In this document: piece by piece, positions 14,055-21,967 of the stretch
Layout: every line of letters begins with the position of its first letter
Numbering within the stretch: the first letter of the stretch is position 1
Assembly (NCBI GenBank): GCA_002422315.1
Contig: DIUJ01000023.1
Span: 1 to 21,967, forward strand
Origin: Bacteroidetes bacterium UBA6161
GTDB taxonomy: Bacteria; Bacteroidota; Bacteroidia; NS11-12g; UBA955
Length of the DNA stretch: 21,967 bases
Direction of reading: 5' to 3'
Made by a program: the position numbers and the translations under genes
Notes under the pieces: generated by a model
What the model was told of the DNA's origin: nothing
What the model saw: the letters and a program-made list of their open reading frames with translations, nothing else
Database searches by the model: none

Positions 14055-16916
14055 TTATTTTAAGGTTTCGTTTGATTTGTTGCGGGCATCTTCCATAATT
14101 TTATCTGCCCTTTTGTTTGCTTCGGCCTCTACATTGTCTGCCTTGGCATTCGCTTCGTTTTCTACTTTCTGAGCCTTAGCATAGCCTTCATCAACAATCT
14201 TTTTGGCTGCTTTATCCGCTGCTAATCTAGCCACTTGATTTGTTGCAGCTGCTTTTACCTCTGCTGCTTGTTTGTCGGTTTGCTCTCTAATCACATTGGC
14301 TGCATTTTTACCCTCGCTTCTTATTTTGTCGGCTTGTTTTTTCGCTTCAGATTTTATTTTATCCGCTTGCAATTGAGCATCGGCAAGTATTTTATCTGCT
14401 TTTTCGCGGGCTTCTTTTTTCACCTCTTCTTTTGTATTCGCTATTGTTTCAGTAGCTTTTTGTTTCAATTGGTCTTTGGCTTGGTCTACTATAGAATTAA
14501 CCAAATTAGAAGCACTTTGTTTTAAATCTAAACTAATGGTGGGTTTTGTAAAAGTTCCTCCAATTTTAATGCCTACATTTACCATTTCATCCACATTTAT
14601 ATTAAGTCCTTTGTCTTGTGCTTGGCTTAAAAGAGTGTTGAGCCCTTGGTTGCTTTGCCCAAGGTCTTTTCGGGGTATAGACAATATACCATTGTAACTA
14701 AGTTCCTGATTTAAAGTAGAAAAACCTGCTAATTTTAGATTCGTATTGTCCCATAGTTTCATGGTTATAGAATCTGTATTTATCTTGCCATCCGCAATAG
14801 CAAATTTAATTTTCTGATCTTTCAAGTTCAAGTTTTTGAACTTGTCAAGTTTAAATCTATCTGCCAATACCTCCATTAGTTTTAAATTTTGTAATGAGGT
14901 ATTAGACAAGGATAACATACCCTCTCCAGACATAGTAGGATATTGCATGTTCATTTGTTCGTCAAAGTTTGATTTTAAATCCAAACTCATAGCAAACAAA
15001 CCAGTGGCATATTTTGCTATTGGTGCAAGTTTTTGGAACATTTCAAAAGAAGAGAATGCTTTTGGTATGTCAAAGTTTTGCATATTGAAAGCAATATCTG
15101 TAAAGGGCATTTTAGGGTTTTGGCCATCAAATACACCATCCAATCCCATACTTCCGCCTAATACTTGCAAACCAACATTTCTAAATATCAATTTACTTTC
15201 TTTCACAGCCACATTACCTTTCATATTTTCTATGTCCAAATTATCATAGCGAAGCTTGTTAATATTTACTCCCATCTCAAAATCTATGTTAGCAGGTATT
15301 TCTATGGAACCCATAGAAGTAGTATCTTCTGTGGTTGTTGCTGTGGTAGTCTCAGATTCTGTCATAAATTGATTTGCATCCACATAATTAGAATTTAGTT
15401 GCAAATCTCCCTTTAGTGTTCCATCGCTTAGCATGTATGAGAAGAAGTTGGATATACTACCCTTTGCATTAAAGTCTGTTTTCCCAATTTTACCTTCACA
15501 AGATTCAAGAGTGATTTTTTGGGTATTAAAATTTAACAGGAAATTTTTGAGTTCATAAGGAATAGGTGTTTCTGCATCCGAATAAGAAAAATCGGTAAGT
15601 TTCAATATCCCATTGGCAACTATATTTTCATAATTACCAGCTTCTATGCTTGCCATTTTGCCACTAAAATCCAATGCAGTTTCTAATTTTCCATCAATTT
15701 TCATGTCTTGCATATCTACCAAATTTCGCAAAACCCCTAAATCTACTTTTCCATTTAAGGAGCCTTTCATGGAAGCTTTCTCTGGATTTACGAGATATAG
15801 TTTTGCAGCAAAGGGATTGTTGTCTGCTTTAAATGACAAGTTTTTAAGATCTACAACCACATCCTTATCTTCTCCAGTTTTGTTCTCAATATTTAAATCT
15901 AAAAAGAAATTCTCGAGAGAGGTAGGCAAATCGGGATATTTGAAAAATCCATTTTCTGCTGTCAGGCTAAACAAGTAAGAAGGCATCGCTGTTTCTGTCA
16001 TTTTGCCTTTCATTTTGCCTTCAAATGCAAGTTTCCCGCTAGCTTTTAATTTGTCAAAATCTTTGGCATAAATTACAGGTATTAAAGATAAGAAGTTTTT
16101 AAAATCACTTTCTTTGATACCAAAATCCAAATCAAAATCCATATCCAAATCATTCATTTGTACATAACCATCTGCAAACAATTGAAGTGCATTCAACGAC
16201 ATGGTATTCTCTTTCAAAGTAAACCTAAAAGTATTCAAATCCAAATCCAAATCAGCCTTGATTGTAGACTTTGCATTGGAAAGTAATGGAATACCTTCAA
16301 AAGTAGCAAATACTTTTTCAATATCAGAAACAGTAGAAATGGAAACTATTTGGTCTGTAAACTCTCCTTTGAGAGTATGGTTAAAATTGAGTAAATGGGT
16401 ATTAAAATCCAATTCTGCATCCTTGTAAAAAATATCCGCATTGGTTATTGCAAACTCTTCTATATGTAGGGCAAATGGTGACGAAGAATCCTCCTCTACT
16501 TGCAAAGAATCTGGAATTGTAATGTCCCAGTTGGCTTTACCTGAGGGCAATATCAACAAGCGTACAACAGGATCGCTAAGTAAAATTCTATTTATTTGCA
16601 TTTGATCCCCAAACAGAAAAGACTTAAGATTTATGGTGGTACTTAACAGAGGAGTATAAACTAAGGTATCGTTCTCAAAAGAATCTTTTCCAATGATACT
16701 TAAATCACGGATGGAGAGATGGATATTGGGAAAGTTTTTGATTAATGACAAAGATATTGACTCATCAAAATTTAATGTAGCTGTTAAATTTTCATTTGCA
16801 GAATCTTTAATTTTTTGTACAATTTTACCCCTAAACACGTATGGTAAAATAATTAATAAGGCTAAAAACGAGACAAGAACAATGCCCGTAATTTTTAAAA
16901 TTTTCTTTTTATTCAT
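14055..16916 (-). CDS. AsmA-like inner-membrane protein with hendecad-repeat tail
   Basis: Envelope protein of 953 residues in the AsmA superfamily, whose members are thought to bridge inner and outer membrane and help lipid transport or outer-membrane assembly. Residues 8-28 are one membrane anchor after a Lys-rich start, so the bulk lies in the periplasm. The N-terminal AsmA domain has FPNIHLSIRDLSI and the NWDI region. The long middle consists of repeated beta-strand units (LDLDLN, FDLDFGIK, VKESKLIFRNVGLQVLGG), ending in the AsmA C-terminal region (GILSIPRKDLG, VGIKIGGTFTKPTISLDL). Residues about 810-953 form a charged Ala/Lys/Glu/Asp tail of 11-residue repeats. It is the first gene of an operon with the copper lipoprotein. 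The start ATG at 16916 fits the TM anchor and a promoter box at 16940-16933. Confidence 0.88.
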   Translation of the reverse strand: MNKKKILKITGIVLVSFLALLIILPYVFRGKIVQKIKDSANENLTATLNFDESISLSLIKNFPNIHLSIRDLSIIGKDSFENDTLVYTPLLSTTINLKSFLFGDQMQINRILLSDPVVRLLILPSGKANWDITIPDSLQVEEDSSSPFALHIEEFAITNADIFYKDAELDFNTHLLNFNHTLKGEFTDQIVSISTVSDIEKVFATFEGIPLLSNAKSTIKADLDLDLNTFRFTLKENTMSLNALQLFADGYVQMNDLDMDFDLDFGIKESDFKNFLSLIPVIYAKDFDKLKASGKLAFEGKMKGKMTETAMPSYLFSLTAENGFFKYPDLPTSLENFFLDLNIENKTGEDKDVVVDLKNLSFKADNNPFAAKLYLVNPEKASMKGSLNGKVDLGVLRNLVDMQDMKIDGKLETALDFSGKMASIEAGNYENIVANGILKLTDFSYSDAETPIPYELKNFLLNFNTQKITLESCEGKIGKTDFNAKGSISNFFSYMLSDGTLKGDLQLNSNYVDANQFMTESETTTATTTEDTTSMGSIEIPANIDFEMGVNINKLRYDNLDIENMKGNVAVKESKLIFRNVGLQVLGGSMGLDGVFDGQNPKMPFTDIAFNMQNFDIPKAFSSFEMFQKLAPIAKYATGLFAMSLDLKSNFDEQMNMQYPTMSGEGMLSLSNTSLQNLKLMEVLADRFKLDKFKNLNLKDQKIKFAIADGKINTDSITMKLWDNTNLKLAGFSTLNQELSYNGILSIPRKDLGQSNQGLNTLLSQAQDKGLNINVDEMVNVGIKIGGTFTKPTISLDLKQSASNLVNSIVDQAKDQLKQKATETIANTKEEVKKEAREKADKILADAQLQADKIKSEAKKQADKIRSEGKNAANVIREQTDKQAAEVKAAATNQVARLAADKAAKKIVDEGYAKAQKVENEANAKADNVEAEANKRADKIMEDARNKSNETLK
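14058..14489 (-). repeat. Coding 11-residue (33-bp) repeats in the AsmA-like tail
   Basis: From about residue 810 the protein can be cut into consecutive 11-residue units, for example ILADAQLQADK, IKSEAKKQADK, NEANAKADNVE, AEANKRADKIM. There are twelve full units and a 12-residue end. Ile/Val/Leu/Ala recur at fixed positions with Lys/Glu/Asp between. The period points to a hendecad coiled coil or an 11-mer amphipathic helix rather than a heptad coiled coil. Confidence 0.75.
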
Positions 16917-16932
16917 AGCTATAATTACCTCA

Positions 16933-16940
16933 CAAATTTA
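16933..16940 (-). promoter_or_regulatory. Candidate -7 box of the AsmA-cupredoxin operon
   Basis: The minus strand reads TAAATTTG, an exact TAnnTTTG match, 16 nt before the ATG at 16916. No convincing TTG lies at the usual upstream distance. Confidence 0.4.
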
Positions 16941-16995
16941 TTAAAAAAAAGGGATTAAAATTGGATTTGAAAGATTATTTTTGATTGATAATCAA

Positions 16996-17502
16996 TTAAT
17001 TTCTTCTTTTGTACACAGGAACAGTAGAGCAGGGTTCGCCAAACATAAGCGACTGAACTACGGGGCTAAGCAATCTTGTAATTTCTACATAAGCAGCATT
17101 GCCAATTCCTAATTTACCACATCCTTTTATTACCACTTTAGCATCTTTGTATTCTTCCACTTTTACTTTAGTACGAATAGCTTCCAATATCAAATTGTCT
17201 TCCATTTGTTGCAGGTTCCCAAAATGAAGGGAAAGCACAAAAGGGGTTAATTTGTTTGAGAGCAACATGTAAGCCCATGTAGGAATCACAGCATCTGCAG
17301 AGCAAAGTAGGGTTACATGCTTACCCTCAAAACTGCTCCAATCTGTGTTTTTGATATACTCTCTAAAATCCTTTTCTTTTAAAATCATACCCATAAACAA
17401 CTGTTCTTTAATATCTAATACAACCCTTTCTCCCTCTGGGTAAAATTCTTCTAAGTCTAAACTTAACAAACCGCTAGATTGAACTTTGTTTATAATTTCC
17501 AT
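16996..17502 (-). CDS. DUF2480 family protein, function unknown
   Basis: A 168-residue soluble protein that I recognise as the DUF2480 family, found mainly in Bacteroidota; no biochemical role is established to my knowledge. Visible landmarks are the start MEIINKVQSSGLLSLDLEEFYP, a WSSFEGKHV segment, SADAVIPTWAYMLL, a KGCGKLGIG motif, and a C-terminal FGEPCSTVPVYKRRN with a Cys and basic residues. No signal peptide or membrane segment is present, so it is probably cytoplasmic. It appears to be a single-gene unit: the AsmA-like gene downstream has its own promoter box 56 bp past this stop codon, though no terminator separates them and readthrough is possible. Its promoter almost touches the start codon, suggesting a leaderless mRNA. 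Confidence 0.85.
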   Translation of the reverse strand: MEIINKVQSSGLLSLDLEEFYPEGERVVLDIKEQLFMGMILKEKDFREYIKNTDWSSFEGKHVTLLCSADAVIPTWAYMLLSNKLTPFVLSLHFGNLQQMEDNLILEAIRTKVKVEEYKDAKVVIKGCGKLGIGNAAYVEITRLLSPVVQSLMFGEPCSTVPVYKRRN

Positions 17503-17506
17503 AGCA

Positions 17507-17536
17507 CAAAATTAGTTTATTGTAACCAAATACAAA
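17507..17536 (-). promoter_or_regulatory. Strong promoter of the DUF2480 gene, nearly leaderless
   Basis: On the minus strand TTTG (17536-17533), an 18-nt spacer and a perfect TAATTTTG (17514-17507). Only 4 nt separate the box from the ATG at 17502, so transcription should begin at or within a few bases of the start codon. Confidence 0.7.
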
Positions 17537-17546
17537 TTCAATTTGT
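17532..17546. promoter_or_regulatory. 15-bp palindrome covering the -33 element of the DUF2480 promoter
   Basis: ACAAATT, one central base, AATTTGT: perfect 7-bp arms. The left arm contains the TTTG -33 element (17536-17533, minus strand). This is a possible operator, though the AT-rich context raises the chance of coincidence. Confidence 0.35.
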
Positions 17547-17708
17547 CGAGTTTAAAAGCCCTCTAAACAAGGTTTAAATTTACTTTAAATTACAAGCCCC
17601 TTACCCTAATTAGAATTTAAAAGAAACTTTGGGAACAAAATCTAACCCCGAAAAAAATGCAGGGTTTGTAAGAAAAATAATACAAACTAGAGAAGAATAC
17701 CTCTCTTT

Positions 17709-17740
17709 GTTTTGTATTGCAAAGGTTTTGAAACTATATT
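17709..17740 (+). promoter_or_regulatory. Promoter of the S9 peptidase-recG unit
   Basis: TTTG at 17709-17712, a 20-nt spacer and a perfect TATATTTG at 17733-17740. The ATG is 24 nt downstream of the box. Confidence 0.65.
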
Positions 17741-17764
17741 TGCCACTGATAGTAATCCTAAAAA

Positions 17765-19669
17765 ATGAAAAAAATATTGTTTTTAAGTGCTGTAATCGCA
17801 TTAAGTAGTAACCTACATGCGCAAAATCAGTTTGATGAAGAAGTTTTGTGGCAACTAAAACGCGTTTCGCCAATAGGAATTAGCAAAGCAAAGGATGGTT
17901 TTGTATACAAAACAAGCACTCCTTCGGTAAATTCCAATTCCTTTATTGTAGAATACAAATTTTACAACATGACTAACCACTCCATTAGCACTATTAACAA
18001 TCCAAAAGAATTGTTGGCAGACCCTACAGTTTGCCCAAACAACCTTTACACTATCAAAGAAGAGAAGGTAAAACTAAAAAACATACATGGCTACGATTAT
18101 TATCCTGAATTAGGAAAATCCAATGTTCAAATATACAACTCCCTAGATTATAGGCATTGGGACACATGGGAAGATGGGAGTTTTAACCATATTTTCATCA
18201 AAAACAATTTATCTGCAGATGCAAAATGGATAGACTTGTTAGAAAACGAGCCTTACCATACCCCCTTAAAACCCTTTGGAGGAGCAGAAGATTATACATT
18301 TTCAACAGATGGCAAAAATGTTGTGTATGTATGTAAGAAAAAAGAAGGAACTGCTTATGCAACAAGTACCAATACAGATATATACCAATACAACATAGAA
18401 ACAGGTAAAACCACAAACCTAACAATAGGCATGAATGGCTACGACACCAAGCCTCTTTTTTCTAAAAATGGTACAATGGCTTGGCTAAGTATGGCAACAG
18501 ACGGATACGAAGCAGATAAAAATGATTTGTATATTTTGCAAGGTGACAAAAAAACTAACCTTACACAGAACTGGGACAGAAGCATAGAAGACTATATGTG
18601 GAGCGAAGACGGAACCAAAATTTACGCTATAGCTGCAAACGATGGTACCATGCAAGTATTTGAAATTATTCTTCCAATATCTAAAAAAGGAGTCCAAATC
18701 AATCCTCTAATCCAAGGCATGTATGATATTACAAGCTTGGTAGGACAAGTTAAAGGAAATTTAATCGTTGGCTTTAGTTCTATGAACCATGCAAATGAAA
18801 TATATGGATTTGACCTAAAAACAAAAAAACTTGCACAATTGACTACCGAAAATATAGTTTTACTTTCTCAGTTCAAAGAATCTAAAGTTGAAAAAACATG
18901 GGTTACAACAACAGATAATCAACAAATGCTTAGTTGGATAATTTATCCTCCGGATTTTGATTCTACTAAAAAATATCCCACCCTTCTTTATTGCCAAGGC
19001 GGACCACAATCTGCCCTCACACAATTTTTCTCTTTTCGTTGGAATTTTAGATTAATGGCAGCGAAAGGCTACATTGTAATTGCACCAAACCGCCGAGGAA
19101 TGCCGGGCCATGGTAGCAAATGGAACGAACAAATAAGCAAGGACTGGGGCGGGCAAGTAATGCAAGATTACTTAAGCGCTACCGATGTAATGAGAAAAAA
19201 GAGTTTTGTAGACACCAATAGAATGGCTGCTGTGGGTGCAAGCTATGGAGGCTACTCTGTGTTTATGCTAGCAAGCATGCACCAAGGGCGTTTCAAAAGC
19301 TTTATTTCACACTGCGGAGTATTTAATTTGCAAAGTATGTATGGCACTACAGAAGAAGTATTCTTTACAGATTTTGACCTTGGTGGGCCTTATTGGGAAA
19401 AAGAAAACAAAATTGCACAAAAGGCCTACACTCAGTTTAACCCCGTAGAACATGTAAGCAAATGGAATACACCAATCCTTATTATACAAGGCGGGAAAGA
19501 CTATAGAGTACCTATTGGCCAAGGACAAGAAGCTTTTCAAGCAGCACAATTGCGTGGAATTAAAAGCAGATTTGTGTACCTACCAGAAGAAAACCACTGG
19601 GTATTAGGTGCCCAAAATGCCATGGTTTGGCAAAAAGAATACTTTAAATGGCTTAGCGAAACACTCTAA
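17765..19669 (+). CDS. Secreted S9 family peptidase (prolyl oligopeptidase type)
   Basis: Exported serine peptidase of 634 residues. Residues 1-20 are a signal peptide ending LHAQ. An N-terminal beta-propeller of WD/PD40-like blades (about 40-370; for example DYTFSTDGKNVVYVCKKKEG, EDYMWSEDGTKIYAIA) precedes an alpha/beta-hydrolase domain (about 380-634). The catalytic triad is Ser493 in GASYGGY, Asp579 in GGKDYRVP and His611 in EENHWV. GGP at the oxyanion region and NRRGMPGHG also match the family. This places it with dipeptidyl-peptidase and acylaminoacyl-peptidase-like members, which cut short peptides in the periplasm. Exact specificity cannot be read from sequence. It is the first gene of a unit with recG, 3 nt apart. 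Confidence 0.93.
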   Translation: MKKILFLSAVIALSSNLHAQNQFDEEVLWQLKRVSPIGISKAKDGFVYKTSTPSVNSNSFIVEYKFYNMTNHSISTINNPKELLADPTVCPNNLYTIKEEKVKLKNIHGYDYYPELGKSNVQIYNSLDYRHWDTWEDGSFNHIFIKNNLSADAKWIDLLENEPYHTPLKPFGGAEDYTFSTDGKNVVYVCKKKEGTAYATSTNTDIYQYNIETGKTTNLTIGMNGYDTKPLFSKNGTMAWLSMATDGYEADKNDLYILQGDKKTNLTQNWDRSIEDYMWSEDGTKIYAIAANDGTMQVFEIILPISKKGVQINPLIQGMYDITSLVGQVKGNLIVGFSSMNHANEIYGFDLKTKKLAQLTTENIVLLSQFKESKVEKTWVTTTDNQQMLSWIIYPPDFDSTKKYPTLLYCQGGPQSALTQFFSFRWNFRLMAAKGYIVIAPNRRGMPGHGSKWNEQISKDWGGQVMQDYLSATDVMRKKSFVDTNRMAAVGASYGGYSVFMLASMHQGRFKSFISHCGVFNLQSMYGTTEEVFFTDFDLGGPYWEKENKIAQKAYTQFNPVEHVSKWNTPILIIQGGKDYRVPIGQGQEAFQAAQLRGIKSRFVYLPEENHWVLGAQNAMVWQKEYFKWLSETL

Positions 19670-19672
19670 CAA

Positions 19673-21787
19673 GTGATACAAAAAAGCTTTTCCGAATATG
19701 AATCTACCCCTATTACCTACCTCAAAGGCGTTGGGCCTCAAAGGGCAGAACTTCTTGGAAAAGAATTACAAATTTTTACCATAGGCGACCTTTTACAGCT
19801 TGCGCCCAATAGATATATTGACAAAAGCAAGGTTTATCAGATTTCAGAACTACATCCAGAAATTGGAAATGTACAAGTATTAGGGAAAATTCTTAGCATA
19901 GAACTTATTGGAAATGGAAGAAGCAAAAGACTTAAAGCAGTTTTTTGTTACCAGAACAATTGTATGGAACTTCTGTGGTTTCAGTCTATCCCTTGGGCTA
20001 AAAAAACCATAGAAGTAGGACAAAGCTATCTTGCATTCGGTAGAGTCTCTGAGTTTAAAGGGACTTACTCAATTTCACATCCTGAAATAAGTACTTATGA
20101 CCCCATAAACCCTAGCACAGAAAAAAAACTTTCTCCTGTTTATCCTCTTACCGAAAAACTAAAAAGTTTTAAAATTGATTCTAAAACAATTTCACAATGG
20201 ATAGAAAATGCTTTTCTACAAAATACCTTTAAATTACCAGAATTTATTCCAGAAGAAATAGTGAGTAAACTAAAGCTATTGCCAAGAGAAGAAGCCATAA
20301 AAAAACTGCATCAACCGAGCAATTACCAAGAAAGCGAGCAAGCACTCACAAGATTAAAATTTGAAGAAATATTCTTGTTTCAGCTACGAGGCGAAAGAAC
20401 AAGACTTGAAAGAATAAAAAACAGCCAAGGCCCCAGAATAAGTAAACCAGGTTACTTTTTTAATGAATTTTACCACAATCACTTGCCATTCGAACTTACC
20501 GAAGCCCAAAAAAAGGTACTGAAAGAAATTTGGGCAGATATGAAAAGTGGATACCAAATGAACAGACTGCTGCAAGGCGATGTAGGCAGTGGTAAAACTA
20601 TTGTGGCTTTTATTTGTACCCTTTTGGCAATAGACAACGGTTACCAAGCTTGCTTAATGGCTCCTACAGAAATTCTAGCACAGCAACATTACGAATCCTT
20701 AAAAGAATGGGGAACCGCAATTGGCCTTAAAACAGCTTTGCTTACAGGTTCTACTACAAAAAAAGAAAGGGAAAAGATGCTGCAAGAGCTAGTAGCTGGA
20801 GAATTAAAAATCATTATTGGAACCCATGCTGTTTTAGAAAACAGAGTGCAATTCAAACAACTAGGAATAGTAATTATAGACGAGCAACATAGATTTGGGG
20901 TAGCACAAAGGTCTAGATTGTGGCTAAAATCCAACCCCTCCCCTCACATGCTGGTAATGACCGCAACCCCCATTCCTAGAACCCTAGCTATGACAGCACA
21001 TGGCGAGTCCGACCACAGCATTATAGACCAACTACCCAAAGGGCGCAAACCCATTGCTACCATTCACAAAGAAGACTATTACAGAATGGAAATTATGCAC
21101 TTTATAAAAACAGAAATAGAAAAAGGGCGACAAATCTACTTTGTATTTCCACTTATAGAAGAAAGCGCCAGTTTGGATTTGAAAAATCTAATGGATGGAT
21201 ACGACATGGTTACTGGATATTTTCCCACTCCTGAATACAAAATCTCTATTCTACATGGCAAAATGAAAGCCGATGAAAAAGAGGCCGAAATGAGTCGCTT
21301 TAAAGAAGGCAGAGCCCATATTATGGTAGCTACTACGGTTATAGAAGTAGGTGTAAATGTACCCAACGCATCGGTAATGGTTATAGAAAGTGCAGAGAGA
21401 TTCGGTTTATCACAACTACATCAGTTACGTGGCCGAGTGGGGAGAGGCGCCGAACAAAGCTACTGCATACTTATGACCAAAGAGCGCCTAAGCCAAACTG
21501 CAAAAGAAAGAATGCAAGCCATGGTAAGGCATACAGATGGGTTTGAGATAGCCAAAATAGACTTAAAACAAAGAGGACCAGGCGACATACTTGGCACCAA
21601 ACAAAGTGGTTTGCCTAGCTTTAAATTTATAGACCTAGTAAAAGATGAACAGTGGATAACCCTAGCTCGATATGCTGCCAAACACCTAATGAAAAACGAC
21701 CCCAAACTTGAACTACCCGAAAACAGCAACCTAAAACAATACCTCCTAGCACACAACTCCGACAACTTCTGGAGCAAGATATCGTGA
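19673..21787 (+). CDS. recG: ATP-dependent DNA helicase RecG
   Basis: Superfamily 2 helicase that remodels stalled replication forks and branch-migrates Holliday junctions. The protein has 704 residues, normal for RecG. The N-terminal wedge region starts with TPITYLKGVGPQRAELLGKE. An OB-fold domain follows (about 60-170). Motor motifs: Walker A GDVGSGKT (302-309), APTEILAQQH, DEQH box (403-406), MTATPIPRTLAMT, TTVIEVGVNVPNA, QLHQLRGRVGRG. The C-terminal region has RGPGDILGTKQSG. The start is GTG at 19673, three nucleotides after the peptidase stop codon, and no nearby ATG gives a complete N-terminus. It is probably co-transcribed with the peptidase, with no obvious functional link. No terminator is visible after the TGA. 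Confidence 0.97.
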   Translation: MIQKSFSEYESTPITYLKGVGPQRAELLGKELQIFTIGDLLQLAPNRYIDKSKVYQISELHPEIGNVQVLGKILSIELIGNGRSKRLKAVFCYQNNCMELLWFQSIPWAKKTIEVGQSYLAFGRVSEFKGTYSISHPEISTYDPINPSTEKKLSPVYPLTEKLKSFKIDSKTISQWIENAFLQNTFKLPEFIPEEIVSKLKLLPREEAIKKLHQPSNYQESEQALTRLKFEEIFLFQLRGERTRLERIKNSQGPRISKPGYFFNEFYHNHLPFELTEAQKKVLKEIWADMKSGYQMNRLLQGDVGSGKTIVAFICTLLAIDNGYQACLMAPTEILAQQHYESLKEWGTAIGLKTALLTGSTTKKEREKMLQELVAGELKIIIGTHAVLENRVQFKQLGIVIIDEQHRFGVAQRSRLWLKSNPSPHMLVMTATPIPRTLAMTAHGESDHSIIDQLPKGRKPIATIHKEDYYRMEIMHFIKTEIEKGRQIYFVFPLIEESASLDLKNLMDGYDMVTGYFPTPEYKISILHGKMKADEKEAEMSRFKEGRAHIMVATTVIEVGVNVPNASVMVIESAERFGLSQLHQLRGRVGRGAEQSYCILMTKERLSQTAKERMQAMVRHTDGFEIAKIDLKQRGPGDILGTKQSGLPSFKFIDLVKDEQWITLARYAAKHLMKNDPKLELPENSNLKQYLLAHNSDNFWSKIS

Positions 21788-21830
21788 GGGGGGGTAATGT
21801 TGTATGCTTTGAACTACTATATTCTAACTT

Positions 21831-21938
21831 CTCGTTCTAAAATATGTTTACGGTTTACAGTTTATGGTTCACTTATCACTTCTTCATTCCTCGTTCTGAA
21901 ATATGTTTACAGTTTAAGGTTTACGGTTTACGGTTTAC
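21831..21938. repeat. Two copies of a heptamer-rich intergenic repeat (59-bp period)
   Basis: CTCGTTCTAAAATATG at 21831-21846 recurs as CTCGTTCTGAAATATG at 21890-21905, 59 bp apart. Each is followed by tandem heptamers. In copy 1 these are TTTACGG, TTTACAG, TTTATGG (21847-21867). In copy 2 they are TTTACAG, TTTAAGG, TTTACGG, TTTACGG and a partial unit (21906-21938). No ORF covers the region from 21788 to the window end. It may continue beyond the window. Confidence 0.85.
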
Positions 21939-21967
21939 TTTCTGTTAAAGCCTGAATAAGGTTGACC

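Noticed and set aside
14836..15249. Plus-strand ORF of 137 residues opposite the AsmA-like gene
   Set aside because: Antisense shadow of continuous AsmA-like coding sequence; no signal or motif of its own.
21831..21967. CRISPR array or plant-type telomere repeat
   Set aside because: Repeat units are 7 bp without unique spacers of constant length, and there are no cas genes; similarity to TTTAGGG is superficial.
1..21967. Mobile element, prophage or genomic island
   Set aside because: No transposase, integrase or phage gene. The tRNA-Arg is intact and no duplicate of its 3' end is seen downstream.

Overview
The window looks like chromosomal DNA of a member of the Bacteroidota. The DNA is AT-rich. 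Upstream of many genes, instead of Shine-Dalgarno sites, there are matches to the Bacteroidota housekeeping promoter (TTG/TTTG, a spacer of about 18-20 nt, then TAnnTTTG). The gene set is also typical of the phylum: a type III glutamine synthetase, a DUF2480 protein, a PorE-like TPR/propeller/CRD/OmpA lipoprotein, an AsmA-like protein and a short RRM protein. Class or genus cannot be fixed from sequence alone. I see no insertion sequence, prophage or CRISPR array; this is mostly ordinary core genome with some unusual architectures.

Layout. 1-361 is non-coding: a minus-strand structured RNA or leader ending in a strong terminator, then a short repeat-bearing spacer. 362-988 (-) is a histidine phosphatase, divergent from 1196-3727 (+), a secreted PIG-L deacetylase fused to a GATase-like domain. 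tRNA-Arg(TCT) lies at 3811-3884 with a textbook promoter and a terminator. 4080-4784 (+) is an outer-membrane beta-barrel protein, convergent with a Gre-like transcription factor (4803-5255, -). That gene shares a divergent promoter region with an RRM RNA-binding protein (5412-5657, +). A sterol desaturase family enzyme (5760-6614, +) meets purM (6608-7768, -) tail to tail, overlapping by 7 bp.

The minus-strand block continues with the large PorE-like lipoprotein (7920-11003), type III glutamine synthetase glnN (11211-13406), and a two-gene operon of an AsmA-like protein (14055-16916) and a type-1 copper lipoprotein (13540-14046). DUF2480 follows (16996-17502, -). The right end is a plus-strand pair, an S9 peptidase (17765-19669) and recG (19673-21787). 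The last 140 bp carry two copies of a repeat made of TTTACGG-like heptamers.

The genes do not form one pathway. The observations most worth a second look are: (1) two tandem retropepsin-like domains, apparently lacking the catalytic D-T/S-G motif, appended to the PorE-like lipoprotein; (2) a tail of about 144 residues on the AsmA-like protein built from 11-residue repeats; (3) a structured minus-strand RNA candidate at the left edge containing a degenerate tRNA-Thr-like stretch; (4) a Gre-like factor that keeps the acidic D-x-x-E spacing; (5) heptamer repeats after recG. No search or folding program was run; all domain calls are by eye.
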